Positions 22,690 to 34,974 of a stretch of 64,000 bases of DNA are shown in pieces. The DNA lies in NCBI GenBank assembly GCA_051453625.1, contig JBOZIK010000001.1, positions 133,724,074 to 133,788,073 on the forward strand. The letters run 5' to 3'. A program made the position numbers and the translations under genes. The DNA comes from Welwitschia mirabilis. Taxonomy: Eukaryota; Gnetophyta; Gnetopsida; Welwitschiales. The number at the start of each line of letters is the position of its first letter. The stretch's first letter is position 1. The notes under the pieces are model-generated. The model had not been told where the DNA came from, ran no database searches, and saw only the letters and a program-made list of their open reading frames with translations.

Positions 22690-23820
22690 TTAAGTTCCTG
22701 AGAATAAGTTGCAATGGCTGAAAGTTCCTCTAAGAAAGGAGGTTACAACTAGATATCCCTCTTATTTCTATCAAGAGATGTTTGAAGATGATATAGAAAA
22801 GTTCTCTAAAAATATTGATAAGAAACCTGTCTGTTAATAGCGATCTATTCCTACTTCAAAGCTAAGAGAGCTCAAGGAGGTCATCTAGCTTCTGCGAGAT
22901 CAGGATCTTTCTTATTTACTTGATGTTTCAGGTTCAACATATCCCTTTCTTACAAGAATGTTTTATTATAATGCCTCTTTCGATCGTAACTCTAGAACCC
23001 TTAAAATCCTAGTTTTGGGAAAATAGATGAGGATCACTACAAATCTTATTTTAAATATTACTGATCTACCCAGAGGAGACTATGAAGAATTTTGACCTCT
23101 TTGTGACTTCATGGAAGATAATCAAGTAGTTACAAGAGAGATTTGTGGTAAGTTCCATTTCTGAAAGCATACTATTTCCACCTCTCTACTTAAGTAGTCA
23201 CAAGAGAGATTTGTGGTAAGTTCCATTTCTGAAAGCATACTATTTCCACCTCTCTGCTTATTCCTAAATACCATTTTCTTCATTTGGCTTTTACCTATAA
23301 CTTTATACCTTTGGCGGGTCATTATGATGAGGCCTATAACTATAAGGCTTATTTGATGTATTTGGTAGTGACTCAGCAATTCATTGATGCTCTTGTCATC
23401 ATACGAAAAAAATATGGTTTCTCAGTTAGAGTATCATAGAACTAGGGCTTTACCCTACTCCATGTTGATATTACCAATCTGTGCCATTATTTTTATATGC
23501 CCTTTCATCCTAAGCTTGAAACCTTTAACCCATGGCACCCATTGGGTATGTGACTTTATCTCACATGCACATCTTCGCTCCTTTAAAGAAGTCCTCTAAA
23601 TCTCCTTCTCCTAAGAAAGCCTCTCCAAAAGAGACACTTTCATGCCTGAAGTGGATTAACTTTCATACGAGGCATATGAAAGAAGCTCTTATTACTGCTA
23701 GATATGACATTGCTGACACTTCTAAAGAACCTAAAAATTTATCTCAGAAGATAAAAGAGAAAGAAGAACATTCAGAAGAGGAATCTAAAGAAGAAGAAGA
23801 AGAAGAAGAATTAGATTAGA
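22690..23820 (+). pseudogene. extra 3' ORF, second copy (element B)
   Basis: Homologue of 16560-17575, also broken. Its early part is better kept than in A: about 22870-23100 contains ELKEV, DLSYLLDVSGSTYPFLTRM, RTLKILVLGK and ITDLPRGDYEEF, a conserved order reminiscent of putative plant transposon proteins (a YPxLxRxFY-like block, then RTLxxLVLGK, then LPxxGDYEEF). The later part (23532-23819) keeps LSHMHIFAPLKKSSKSPSPKK, an HTRHMKEALI block and an acidic tail of mostly Glu ending ELD. A 68-bp duplication at 23124-23259 and several frameshifts disrupt it. Conservation of the same order in two elements shows that it is a standard part of the family, not random sequence. Confidence 0.55.
23124..23259 (+). 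repeat. 68-bp tandem duplication in the extra ORF
   Basis: Two head-to-tail copies (starting about 23124 and 23192) beginning AAGTAGTTACAAGAGAGATT and ending CCACCTCTCTACTT, differing at only about two positions. The length is not a multiple of three, so it shifts the frame. Near-identity implies it is much younger than the element. Confidence 0.9.
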
Positions 23821-24247
23821 TCTTTACTTTCTTAATTATGTTTTTACTTGTGTGTGTTTTTCTCTCCCTTGTAATTGATGTCAAAAGGGAGAGAATTAGT
23901 TGTATTATCAAAGTGCTTTTAGATGTAGTTTGCTCTTGATGAGAACTTTTATTTTGTACTGTCATTTTCAATGAAATAAAAATGCACTGCTCTCCAATTC
24001 ATATCTCAAAATTTTTAATACAAATCTAATTTTCATATGAACTTAAATTTTTTGGTATACTAATCATTCAGGATCACAATGTTATTTCTTCTATATCAAA
24101 ATACACAAAATTGTCAAGTACACAAAATGTTGTTTCTTATATATCAAAAGGCTCAATATTTTTGCAAAGCTTAATAGGCATTTCGTGAGGTGGAGTTTTC
24201 TCAAAATTTTAATATTTTACAACTAAGGAATTTTTGCCATTAATGTC

Positions 24248-24258
24248 AAAGGGGGAGA
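24248..24258 (+). promoter_or_regulatory. polypurine tract of element B
   Basis: AAAGGGGGAGA, the classic copia PPT, directly before the LTR start (TTTTTAGATTATGTATT). Confidence 0.85.
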
Positions 24259-25666
24259 TTTTTAGATTATGTATTACTAATTGATGTCAAACTAATGTTT
24301 TTTATGAAGCAAATTTTTTGTATCTTATGCAAAAAATATTGATTACTTGCAGGTCATAAGCTGAAGTAAGGAATGTCACATTTTGATCATTGAACTTTCA
24401 AGGGATCGAGTACATTTGGAGCATACTCTTAGAATTAAACTAAATTCTGAAGGGTTGAATGGACTTCTGAGGAATCGAGGGGACATATGAACTAGAGAAC
24501 TAGTACTTTTAAACAGATTATCAAGGGGTCAATTAGATCTATGAGTGGTATATTAGACCTAAGCACTATGCACCTAATATCTCTGAGTNNNNNNNNNNNN
24601 NNNNNNNNNNNNNNNNNNNNNNNNNNNNNNNNNNNNNNNNNNNNNNNNNNNNNNNNNNNNNNNNNNNNNNNNNNNNNNNNNNNNNNNNNNNNNNNNNNNN
24701 NNNNNNNNNNNNNNNNNNNNNNNNNNNNNNNNNNNNNNNNNNNNNNNNNNNNNNNNNNNNNNNNNNNNNNNNNNNNNNNNNNNNNNNNNNNNNNNNNNNN
24801 NNNNNNNNNNNNNNNNNNNNNNNNNNNNNNNNNNNNNNNNNNNNNNNNNNNNNNNNNNNNNNNNNNNNNNNNNNNNNNNNNNNNNNNNNNNNNNNNNNNN
24901 NNNNNNNNNNNNNNNNNNNNNNNNNNNNNNNNNNNNNNNNNNNNNNNNNNNNNNNNNNNNNNNNNNNNNNNNNNNNNNNNNNNNNNNNNNNNNNNNNNNN
25001 NNNNNNNNNNNNNNNNNNNNNNNNNNNNNNNNNNNNNNNNNNNNNNNNNNNNNNNNNNNNNNNNNNNNNNNNNNNNNNNNNNNNNNNNNNNNNNNNNNNN
25101 NNATATCTTGTACTTAATTGTTCATAGTTTATATCATCTATAAGAGAAGAGCTTCATTATATTTATTATGTTGAAGAATGAGTGATATCAATGCACCAGG
25201 ACATTTTACCATCACTACAACGCCGCTTGAAAGGTTGAGACTTAGCCTGCAAAAGTTTATTGAAAATGATAATACTTAGCCTACAAAAGCCTGTTAAAAA
25301 GGTTAAGACTTAGCCTACAAAAGTCCATTAAAAAGGTTGAGACTTAGCTTGCAAAAGTCTATGTGTAAAAGTTATAGGTGAACCTGCAATACCTAGAAGA
25401 GTTAACAGAGATCCAGATTGGGCTTGGTGATAAGCTGATCATCGAGAGTGGAGTAAAGAATTTCTTGAACCCCTATAAAACTTGTGTGCATCTGATCGGT
25501 ATTTTTATGGTTTCTATTATTTTCATTTTTCTGAATACTTTCAGTTTTGCTTTTTATGCATGAGTTTGTTAGTGATATATTTTAAGTAAGCTTTTATTGT
25601 AAGTTTATATGATTTTTTTTTAAATAACTTATTCACCCTCCATCCCCAGGGTTCTCAATCCCCATA
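24259..25666 (+). repeat. LTR of element B (with internal gap)
   Basis: Homologous to both element A LTRs on each side of the N run 24589-25102. It ends AGGGTTCTCAATCCCCATA. The next bases AGTATCCTGGTCTTAGCTT somewhat resemble a degraded PBS, so this could be a 5' LTR or a recombined LTR rather than a plain 3' LTR. Confidence 0.8.
24589..25102. other. assembly gap (514 N) inside element B LTR
   Basis: Covers the U3 part of the LTR that carries the GTCGAC-type motif reiterations in element A. Confidence 0.99.
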
Positions 25667-26049
25667 GTATCCTGGTCTTAGCTTGAACACCAAGCAATTT
25701 TTATTTTATATGATATGGAAATTTAAAATTTTGTCTCTAGAAAATTCAAAACTTCTAATAGGCATATCTCATGATAAAAATGATTTATTATTTTTGTTAC
25801 TAAGAGTGTTATTTCATGTTTTATGATATTCAAATTTGAATGATCATATGGTACTCCATTATAAAATTTGAAAGGGAGAATTTGAATTTTTGAGGAAGAT
25901 TTCAAAATTAGGAGCCTACCTAAGAAAACTATTAATGTGAGGGTTATAATACGATGAAAAAGTTTGGTTTGAAATTCCATGAATGAGAAAAAAAATACAA
26001 AAGGAATGACATCAAAAACTTTCTTAGAAAAATGTATTTAAAAATTTTA
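25667..26049 (-). other. no gene seen between element B and family C RT
   Basis: AT-rich. A minus-strand continuation of the RT (FKIFNMKLSRFL) fades out here near 26060-26110. No RNase H motif or LTR is recognisable. Confidence 0.4.
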
Positions 26050-27350
26050 AGATAATTAATATCTCTTACTTGTTAAACTTGCAAAAAAAATTAAGAATCT
26101 AGATAATTTCATATTAAAAATTTTAAATGCCTCACTTAAAGCAATATTCATATGGTTTACATCTATTTCATCACTATTAATTATCAATATGTCATCTACA
26201 TAAATCACTATATATGTAGATTTGCTTCCATCAGATTTGATAAAAATGTGACATCTACATACTAATAGCCACATAGTTTAAATCCAAAGATACTTAAGTA
26301 ATTAGTCAGTTTAGTGTATCATGCTTTTAGAGATTATTTTAGCCCATATAGTAACTTAATTAGTTTACATACTTTCTGTTTCTTATCTTCAAAACCCTTT
26401 GATTGCATCATATGTATTTATTTTTTGAGATTTCCATTGAGAAAAGTAGTTTCCATGTCTATGTAATGCATCTTCCATTACTTCTAATCTACTAGGATAA
26501 TCATAGTTTTGATGGTAGCTAATCCNNNNNNNNNNNNNNNNNNNNNNNNNNNNNNNNNNNNNNNNNNNNNNNNNNNNNNNNNNNNNNNNNNNNNNNNNNN
26601 NNNNNNNNNNNNNNNNNNNNNNNNNNNNNNNNNNNNNNNNNNNNNNNNNNNNNNNNNNNNNNNNNNNNNNNNNNNNNNNNNNNNNNNNNNNNNNNNNNNN
26701 NNNNNNNNNNNNNNNNNNNNNNNNNNNNNNNNNNNNNNNNNNNNNNNNNNNNNNNNNNNNNNNNNNNNNNNNNNNNNNNNNNNNNNNNNNNNNNNNNNNN
26801 NNNNNNNNNNNNNNNNNNNNNNNNNNNNNNNNNNNNNNNNNNNNNNNNNNNNNNNNNNNNNNNNNNNNNNNNNNNNNNNNNNNNNNNNNNNNNNNNNNNN
26901 NNNNNNNNNNNNNNNNNNNNNNNNNNNNNNNNNNNNNNNNNNNNNNNNNNNNNNNNNNNNNNNNNNNNNNNNNNNNNNNNNNNNNNNNNNNNNNNNNNNN
27001 NNNNNNNNNNNNNNNNNNNNNNNNNNNNNNNNNNNNNNNNNNNNNNNNNNNNNNNNNNNNNNNNNNNNNNNNNNNNTAAGGGTATTTTTCACTTTATACT
27101 TGTAGAAAATCCATTTATTAAGTAACACAGTGTAACTTAATGGTAGATAAAGTAGCTCCCATGCACCATTTTCCACAAGGGCATTATATTCTTCTTTCAT
27201 GACTTGAACCCAGTGATCATATAGAATGATGTCTTTGAAAGAGATTATCACCATCAAATCTGAGATAAAGCTCATCATCATCATTATTAAGAAATGTGTG
27301 AGAGATCTATCTAGTTCCAATTTTTTCCCTTTTGTCATCATAAACATCTT
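26050..27350 (-). pseudogene. family C copy 1 reverse transcriptase (with gap)
   Basis: The RT start on the right (about 27350-27080) reads FKDIILYDHWVQVMKEEYNAL, VENGAWEL and VLLNKWIF. After the N run, the left part (26520-26050) gives IDMETTFLNGNLKK, VCKLIKLLYGLK, then IVIYVDDILII with an intact YVDD (26191-26202 on the minus strand) and LSEAFKIFNMK. These are the standard copia RT blocks in order. Internal stops (for example inside YGLK*SLKA) and the missing C-terminal part make it non-functional, although the catalytic Asp pair is kept. Confidence 0.85.
26526..27076. other. assembly gap (551 N) in RT
   Basis: N run within the copia RT. From domain spacing in this family it should cover the fingers part of RT. 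Confidence 0.99.
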
Positions 27351-28990
27351 TTAGAGTAGTTTTTAACTAAGTACTTCATTTTCATATCTGAGATGGATCA
27401 ACATTCTAGCTAGGCAAATTTAATGAATTAATGCTAAAATTATGTTCATATGTGCTGGGTATACAAAAATGCTTAATTTCTCTAGGTTTTATTGTGAATA
27501 GACCATTTTAACTTGAAGGAATTGAGAAATTATGCCTAATGAATACCTTCCCCCTTTAATCATAAGACATTGAGCATCTAAAATTTATCGAGGATGAAAG
27601 GAAGGATGTCTATTAGAAAAATCAAGCTGAGATACATTTTATGAGGTTTCATATAAGATAACATCATGAGAAATAATGATCTTATGATGCTTAAAAATGT
27701 ACATACAATATTCTTTTTTGTTGTTTGGATATCCTAAAAATGCTGACATGAGCATGTGCATCAAGCTTATCATGATGTTTGATAGGAACATGGACATAGC
27801 ACTTACACCCAAACACATGAAGATGGTTTAGAGTAGGCTTGTATCCGCTACATTTTTCAATAGGGGAGACACCATTTTAGAAGCAAAATCAATATAATTG
27901 TTGAGATAGACTATGATACTAATATCTTTACTCCACAAGTAATATTTTCATCCATTAAAGTACATCATTGAACATGTCATATTCATGATGATTCAATTAA
28001 ACCATTCAGCGATGCTATTTTATTAAGGATTTCTTAGATATGTCTTTAGATGACGAATTCCTTCTAAAGTAATAAAGTCCTTGAATTTAGCTTATGTGTG
28101 TCAGAAGAAAAATTCTTAATCTTATTACTAGTTCCCTTACCACTTTTACTTAAAAATATTGAGAATATTCATATTTAGAGATTGGAACCCTATAAAACAT
28201 TCCCAAGCCATATGCAAAAAATCATCTGTAAAGGATATGAGGTAATAATAGTCTCAGAGTGAATGGATTGGCATCTAACCATATAAATCATTGTGAATGA
28301 AGAGAAGCTTTTAATCAGTTAGCAATTACTAGGAGAAAAGCATTATTGTGTTTTTTAACCACTATAAATGCTTTGTGTTGAGGAGAATCACATGAAATGG
28401 AAGATGGAAGCTGATGTTTATTATCATGCATTGCATTTAATGAACAAGGACTAGGATGATCTAAGAGAGTAAGCCATAGAAGTGATGGAGAAATTTCTTC
28501 ATGTGAAACATAACATGAGATTTCTCGCATACTAATACATCCTTGAAGATGCATCATTTTTTCCATACATGTAGCCCTTTATGACAATATTCTGAAAAGT
28601 GTAAAAGATATTAATGGAAGTTTTTGTCATGGATATAGAGTAAATATCTCTAATTAATGTTAAAACAAAGAGAAGATTTGACCTCAAAGAGGGGATATAC
28701 AAAACATGAGAAAGTGTTTGCTGTGACAGAGAAGGCAATTGAAATGTAATTATCCTATAACCTTTTATAGGAACTAGAGTACTATTTGCCAAATAAACTT
28801 GACTATGCTATGCTACAAAGTCATTGAAATAGTCATACTTATATGATATACTTGATTACATAAGTATCTATAATTTAAGATTCATCATAAGGTAATTTTC
28901 CGCTCATACACACAAAATCAAGATTTTGAAACATGACATTAGATTCACAGCATTTAGCATTATCCATCAATCAAAGTCATTGGTAACTGC
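27351..28990 (-). pseudogene. family C copy 1 integrase, GAG-pre-integrase and protease
   Basis: Minus-strand blocks include PTLNHLHVFGCKCYVHVPIK at about 27770-27830 (integrase C-terminal flank), central integrase remains at 27880-28300, and the protease/pre-integrase stretch at 28532-28792: STLVPIKGYRIITFQLP, TLSHVLYIPSLRSNLL. The region upstream to about 28990 should hold the protease active site but is too degraded to show DSG. Broken by stops at several points. Confidence 0.75.
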
Positions 28991-30210
28991 ATTTGCCTTA
29001 GGAGTAGCTTTCATTTGTTCCTAAGGGATCTAACAATAATTTGTGAGATTACTTTATCTTTCACATTACAAACACTGATATGTATTATTCTTTAGAATAA
29101 TATTATTCTGATGTGGTTTATTCTTGGACTAAGACTGATAGCATTAAGGAGGTAAAGCTACTTATTATTTCTAAGGAGCTTTACCCTTATTATGATATTT
29201 GACATTATAAGGGTGTTTTCTTAATAATTGTTTATTAGAACATGATCCACTATGAGGATGTGATACTTTAACACAACTTTAAAGAACAAAGTGTTAGCAA
29301 AGTTGAATTGTGCTTTAACAATTAAAAGGTCCTTATTGAGTGTATCAAATGTTATTTGTGATAGTTGCCTACTACCATCTAGCAACATAATGTAGATGTA
29401 GATGTGCAAAGATGGATCCTCAAAACAGGATGTAATGAAGTTTACATAGTATATGCAAACTTGGCTTTATAGGTTAATTTCAATAACATTTTCCTTAATA
29501 TCAGTTATTTGTGTAATTAACTATCACATCTTTCCTTTCTCATAATGTAATCTGTTTATTCTTGTGATGATATTAGTAAGATCCAAATCATTCTTGGAAT
29601 ATAATATATTCCACAATATGATGAAGTTAGTGTAACTGGTCTTATTACAACCTACTAACTTCTTATACTATGAAGCCATATATTTTATCATGATTTCTAT
29701 CAACTTCTTATTGATAGAATTCCAAACATCTTCTTCCTTTAGAGGTTTAAGAGGAATATGCTCTTTCTCAGAGAAACCAGTGTTAAAACCATATATGCAC
29801 ATAATGGACATTAAATCTTCATGCCAATATTCCCAACTCTAGTCATTCAAAAGAGTGACTCTAACATTTGCTATGATTCTAATTATCAAAACTGGTGTAA
29901 AGAAGTCTAATAGCATCTAAAATTTATCCTTTAAGATTATTATAGCTGAAGTAATCAGAAGAAGAGATGATAAGTTGTGAGGTATAGTTAATTTTCAGGG
30001 GGATCTTACTCACGTGCACATCTAAATAATGAATCTATCCTTCACATAAAGAACACTTATAAACTTTAGAAGAATAAGTAATAAGAGGAAAGTGAGATAG
30101 TATAGTAGATTTGACCAAAAATCTTGCTCACATCCACAAATTTCAAATGGTCTATCCAAATCATAATAGAGGCATATAGTCAATTTGAAAGGGATCTTGC
30201 TTACATCCAT
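28991..30210 (-). pseudogene. family C copy 1 gag with degraded zinc knuckle
   Basis: A CX2C-type remnant (YQCL.CER..NLTNYC) lies at about 29030-29095 on the minus strand, matching the place of the gag CCHC knuckle. It is followed upstream by gag-like sequence to about 30200. The copy-2 equivalent at 48225-48300 has the same TNISVHNV-type remnant, supporting the assignment. No intact frame. Confidence 0.55.
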
Positions 30211-33200
30211 AAGTCAAACAATCTATTCAATCCACAAAAATGCGATAAGGTATGACAAAACTTACCCTCAATGATCACACATGTGAGGAAAACAAAGTAA
30301 ATTTGCTTAAGATCATTATTAAACATGTGAATTTCAATGTAAGGTGCCTAAATTATTAGATAATTAAGAGAAATCATTGTTAGTTTTAGGTTTTTCTCCT
30401 AGTCTGGGTGGTGGTCATGTCTGCAAGAGCATAACCCTTTTCTTCAGAGGGAGCAAAAAGATAAAGTGTGAATTACCTCTATGGGGCATTTAAGTTGTTG
30501 ACCAATTTTAGTTACCTTAGCTATATACCCCCCTTAAGGGAAAGTACAATGTAATGTTAATAACCTACTTATACCTCAAACTCATTAAATTTTAAATTTC
30601 TTACAATTATTTCTCCTTGTTGATTTGGTGGTAAAATCCAAGTAGACCTTACCACTGTGCCTTTAATCTTCACCCCATACACCATCAATTACTAAGGCAT
30701 GCATGGGAATCTATACCTTGGGATGCCCAAGACATTTCTACTTAAGAGAGATATGGCTCTCCATAAGCTTAAACTACATAGTTATGGTNNNNNNNNNNGG
30801 ATCGATGTCTACGTAAAGCTCCTCATACTTGCTACCAACCAAGACTTATTTCTAGCGAAGATATTAGGTGGTTAAGAAGTGGGTAATTTTCAATTTTATA
30901 TCTTAAAACATTAAACATTTAAAGCTGCAAGGTTACATGTAAAAAATAAAAAAAACCAAAAAAAAGGGGAAAAAATGAGTTGATTTTGGCTAGCCAAGTT
31001 AAGTGGATCTTCCTCAACATGTCAACTTAATATTTGATCTATCCGAATTACAAGTGAATGAGTTTTAAGTGAAAAAATCAATTCAAGTGGATCTTGCTCC
31101 ACCTCCCACCTTGACTTGATGTATGAAAAATGAAGTTTAATGGGCTTATAATGAGTTTAAATGCCCAAAATTTTCAAAAACATATTTAAAAAGACTAACA
31201 ATGCATTAATAATGCTTGTGCATCTAAGTGAGCCAAAAACTCAACATAAAATACAAGCATGCAGGCTCAACATAAAAGTGCCTACCTGTTTGATAGTTTT
31301 ACATGTGCACACGTACCAATAAAAGTTCATCACAAAATGCATCTATGCAGGCAAAGAAGTACTTGCCAAATAATTTTACATGAGTGCTTATAAACGAAAA
31401 ACTATGGGTGAAAGTCTTCAATTTGTGATTTTTTTTTAGTATCAAGGATTTCTGTTTGCTATGAATTCTAGAGCAATTGAATGTTGATGAAGGCTAGCTC
31501 TTAGTAAGCCATTGCAAAGGCCTAGTAAGAAATGTAGCAATACAAGGTTTACAGGCATATGTAGTAATAAAACTGCACATAACAGCAACAGTGAAACTTT
31601 GGTATGACTTGCAAGTATTTGGTTTAGTTTTCATACACCATCAGTATTCCTGAACCACTTTCTAGAATTTCCTTTGGCCTTTCAAAACCAGGCTTACTGA
31701 CAGAAAACATGAGTAGCGCTGCAGAGTTTAGCAGTGATATGGAGCCAGAATCATGGGCCAAGGACACCATAAAGGAAGGGATGTCAAAAACATGACTTAG
31801 AATAGGGATAAGCTATGAGAACACCAAGGCCAAACCACAACATCATTACCAAGATCCTCAAACAACAACCATGTCGTCGTCATCTGTGCTGCATTCCAAA
31901 TTTGGAAGCCGGTGATCAAGAGAACTCTGCATATTATCAGGGTGGAAGCAGGGGCTGCTTTGCTCGGTTACTTATGTGGGGAACTTAGCGCAGAAGGTCA
32001 ATAGAATGCATCTGAATGGACATGTGGATGCAGCAGCAGCGGAGCGATAGCAACGGCGCCCACAAGCGATTTCTTTTCATGTTTCTATGGTGGAGTCCGG
32101 AGAACCACACAGGCCAAGGCTTGTCAACCAGTCGGATAGCAGCTATCTTCAGTTTAGGCCTTCATAGCATTGGACCAATCAACCAAAGCGTTGCAGCCTT
32201 GAGTACTCTGAAAAAGGGCTATGATAACGAGAACAGAAACGCGTAACACAAGCCATGACAAATCAGAGTGTGCGACGATGTTTCAGAGGATAGAAAACCG
32301 CTCTGGACTGTGCTTGTAGATTAGGCGATGTTGAGTGTAGGGTCATGCCTCTCACGCGTTTAACACCTACTTCCTCAGCACCTCCATGTTACTGACATAA
32401 GATTTTTATAAAACAAAAAAGACACCAGAAACGCAATAAGGAGCAGCAAATAAAAGTAGCACTGAAAACCAGTTGTGTCCTTCCTCTTTCTTCAACAATT
32501 TCTTCAACAAAAGCGCAGGCTAGATTACAAACTTTGTAAGAAACTGATCTTTCCTCTTCACACAGATAGAAAAGCAAAATCTAAGGCAACAGCGGCTATG
32601 CAGCAGTGACAGCAAAAAAGTGTGTGCACCAAAAGTGGTGTGAAGCGTGATGGAAATGAGATCCATGCGTAACAGGTGCAGCAGCCGGAGGTGCAAACTT
32701 TAATACCACTAGAGTTGTTGCTCTTTAGCCTTAACCTTTGTATTAACGGTCAAAAAATAAAAAATAAAAAAAAGAAAAGAAAATTCTTCTTTCAAGACAA
32801 GCTTTCAAACAAGAGCCTGCGAAATAAGCTCCATAATCCGCAGATCCATAGAAACCTAGTTAAGTTCTTATTTCACAGCTTCAAATAAATGTTTTCTTAG
32901 GGAAGAACAGATCTAAGCCTAAACAAGATATTGCAGTAAGACCTGTAAAAAGATCTAAGCATAAACACAAAAGAACCTGCAAAACCAAAAAACCCTAGGC
33001 AAAACAAAATGCATGCAAAAGGTATGTAAACCAGAAAACTATAAAACACAAAAACTTAGGCCATAAGCCCTAAAAAAATTGCATGCAAATAGATCTACAC
33101 ATTACAAAATCATGCAGAGCATGCAAGGAGACATGTAAGCTCCCCACAAACTACAAAAGCATGCAAAGCATGTTAGGGGACATGTAAGCTCCCCAAGAGC

Positions 33201-33214
33201 CTTGAGAACCGTAG
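30211..33214 (-). other. family C copy 1 long leader region
   Basis: About 3 kb between gag and the PBS with no convincing ORF on either strand. It holds reiterations of a motif like GGATCTTGCTCACATCC (at 30001, 30119, 30191, 31005, 31089, the first three at the gag edge). It also has a less AT-rich part at 31650-32700 and a 55-bp-scale duplication at 33120-33200 around GGGACATGTAAGCTCCCC. Copy 2 has a leader of similar length and the same motif. Confidence 0.5.
30789..30798. other. assembly gap (10 N)
   Basis: Short N run in the leader. Confidence 0.99.
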
Positions 33215-33440
33215 CTACTGTAATACCATATACAAAAAAAATGTAGAGCAAAAATGAATAAGAAAAAAACTAAAAGCGAATTTTAAAATAGTGTTTTTAT
33301 TTTTTCTCTTTTTTAAATAGTAGAGTTTGCTTTTAAAGGTAAACAAAATCAGTGACACTTCTATTAGGGTTTTCATTTTCCTTAAGTATAGTACCACAAT
33401 GCTACTTATTAATGTCCTAGCAAAAATTATTTCCATCATA
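33215..33440 (-). repeat. family C copy 1: 5' LTR and PBS
   Basis: The minus strand at 33228-33215 reads TGGTATTACAGTAG, a degraded tRNA-Met-type PBS. Directly upstream (33231-33440) is a ~210-bp sequence matching the copy-2 LTR: landmarks TTAGGGTTTTCATTTTCC and CTTAAGTATAGTACCAC (plus-strand reading) against TAGGGTTTTCACATTTCC and CTAAGTATAGGACCATC. Confidence 0.65.
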
Positions 33441-33490
33441 GATTAAAATTCTAGGGGATGTTATGAATGAATTGAATAAATAAGTATAAA

Positions 33491-34279
33491 NNNNNNNNNN
33501 NNNNNNNNNNNNNNNNNNNNNNNNNNNNNNNNNNNNNNNNNNNNNNNNNNNNNNNNNNNNNNNNNNNNNNNNNNNNNNNNNNNNNNNNNNNNNNNNNNNN
33601 NNNNNNNNNNNNNNNNNNNNNNNNNNNNNNNNNNNNNNNNNNNNNNNNNNNNNNNNNNNNNNNNNNNNNNNNNNNNNNNNNNNNNNNNNNNNNNNNNNNN
33701 NNNNNNNNNNNNNNNNNNNNNNNNNNNNNNNNNNNNNNNNNNNNNNNNNNNNNNNNNNNNNNNNNNNNNNNNNNNNNNNNNNNNNNNNNNNNNNNNNNNN
33801 NNNNNNNNNNNNNNNNNNNNNNNNNNNNNNNNNNNNNNNNNNNNNNNNNNNNNNNNNNNNNNNNNNNNNNNNNNNNNNNNNNNNNNNNNNNNNNNNNNNN
33901 NNNNNNNNNNNNNNNNNNNNNNNNNNNNNNNNNNNNNNNNNNNNNNNNNNNNNNNNNNNNNNNNNNNNNNNNNNNNNNNNNNNNNNNNNNNNNNNNNNNN
34001 NNNNNNNNNNNNNNNNNNNNNNNNNNNNNNNNNNNNNNNNNNNNNNNNNNNNNNNNNNNNNNNNNNNNNNNNNNNNNNNNNNNNNNNNNNNNNNNNNNNN
34101 NNNNNNNNNNNNNNNNNNNNNNNNNNNNNNNNNNNNNNNNNNNNNNNNNNNNNNNNNNNNNNNNNNNNNNNNNNNNNNNNNNNNNNNNNNNNNNNNNNNN
34201 NNNNNNNNNNNNNNNNNNNNNNNNNNNNNNNNNNNNNNNNNNNNNNNNNNNNNNNNNNNNNNNNNNNNNNNNNNNNNNN
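33491..34279. other. assembly gap (789 N)
   Basis: N run right of the family C copy 1 LTR. Confidence 0.99.
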
Positions 34280-34707
34280 ATTATATAAATTACATAAATT
34301 ATCATGTTCTTAATAACAAAAATTAATTAATTCATTATATACTTAAAAAAATTAGTTATTATAATTAATTCTAAAAAGTACAAAATTTTAGTTCATTATA
34401 AGCTTAAATGTTTTACCCAATAAATCACAAAATTTCTTCTAAGGCTTTTATTTCTTCCATACTTTAAGATAACTATCATTTTTTAATATTTAGGATGTCT
34501 TATACTTTTTATTTTTAATGTAAGTTATAGAAGGCATCATAGAGTATATTTTATAGAACATACAACATGTAATTTAATGGTTGAATTTTGTATTATCATT
34601 CTATAGCTCATGATTGAGAATCATATGTTAATCATCTTTAATGGACACTTTCCTGAAAAGTTACAGCATTGACAAATAAGGCTTTATCTTACATAGTTAT
34701 GGATACT
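34280..34707. other. AT-rich, no gene seen
   Basis: No open frame or element motif. Confidence 0.5.
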
Positions 34708-34724
34708 ATAATAGTATAAGTTGT

Positions 34725-34974
34725 GTTAATGACTACTTACTAGAGTGGTAAGGTCACAGACACATGGACCCAGAGGTCCAAAGTTCAAACACCAGCAGGG
34801 GCATGGAATACAAATGGAATAGATTCTGTAAAGCCCAGTGCCATTGGGCATTTGTGTGGCACAAAATTACCTATCCGCTATCAAGGGGAAATACAAATGG
34901 CTTAGATTTTGTAAGCCCAAGCACCACTGGGCATCTGTGTGGTGCAAAATTACCTACCCACTATCTCTTCAAAA

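Larger units (their letters stand above)
22346..25666 (+). mobile_element. element B: right part of a second element-A family member
   Basis: From the gap onward: the conserved spacer (GGGGTTAACTCACC), the extra ORF, the 3' non-coding region, a clean PPT and an LTR (partly N). Gag and pol remnants are not present, either lost in the gap or truncated. All parts align with element A in the same order. Confidence 0.8.
25700..33440 (-). mobile_element. minus-strand Ty1/copia, family C, copy 1
   Basis: Reading the minus strand from 33440 downward: short LTR, PBS, ~3-kb leader, gag, zinc knuckle, protease, GAG-pre-integrase, integrase and RT up to the YVDD region. The RT end, RNase H and 3' LTR are missing; the relic stops near the LTR of element B at 25666. 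It is the same family as the copy at 38516-52576, as shown by matching blocks in leader, gag and integrase. Confidence 0.8.

Noticed and set aside
24541-25143. Apparent long open frames across N runs (also 1735-2380, 26484-27347, 33451-34305)
   Set aside because: They exist only because N cannot give stop codons.
32016-32246. 76-codon plus-strand frame in the less AT-rich part of the copia leader
   Set aside because: No domain, antisense to the element, no supporting splice or promoter signals.
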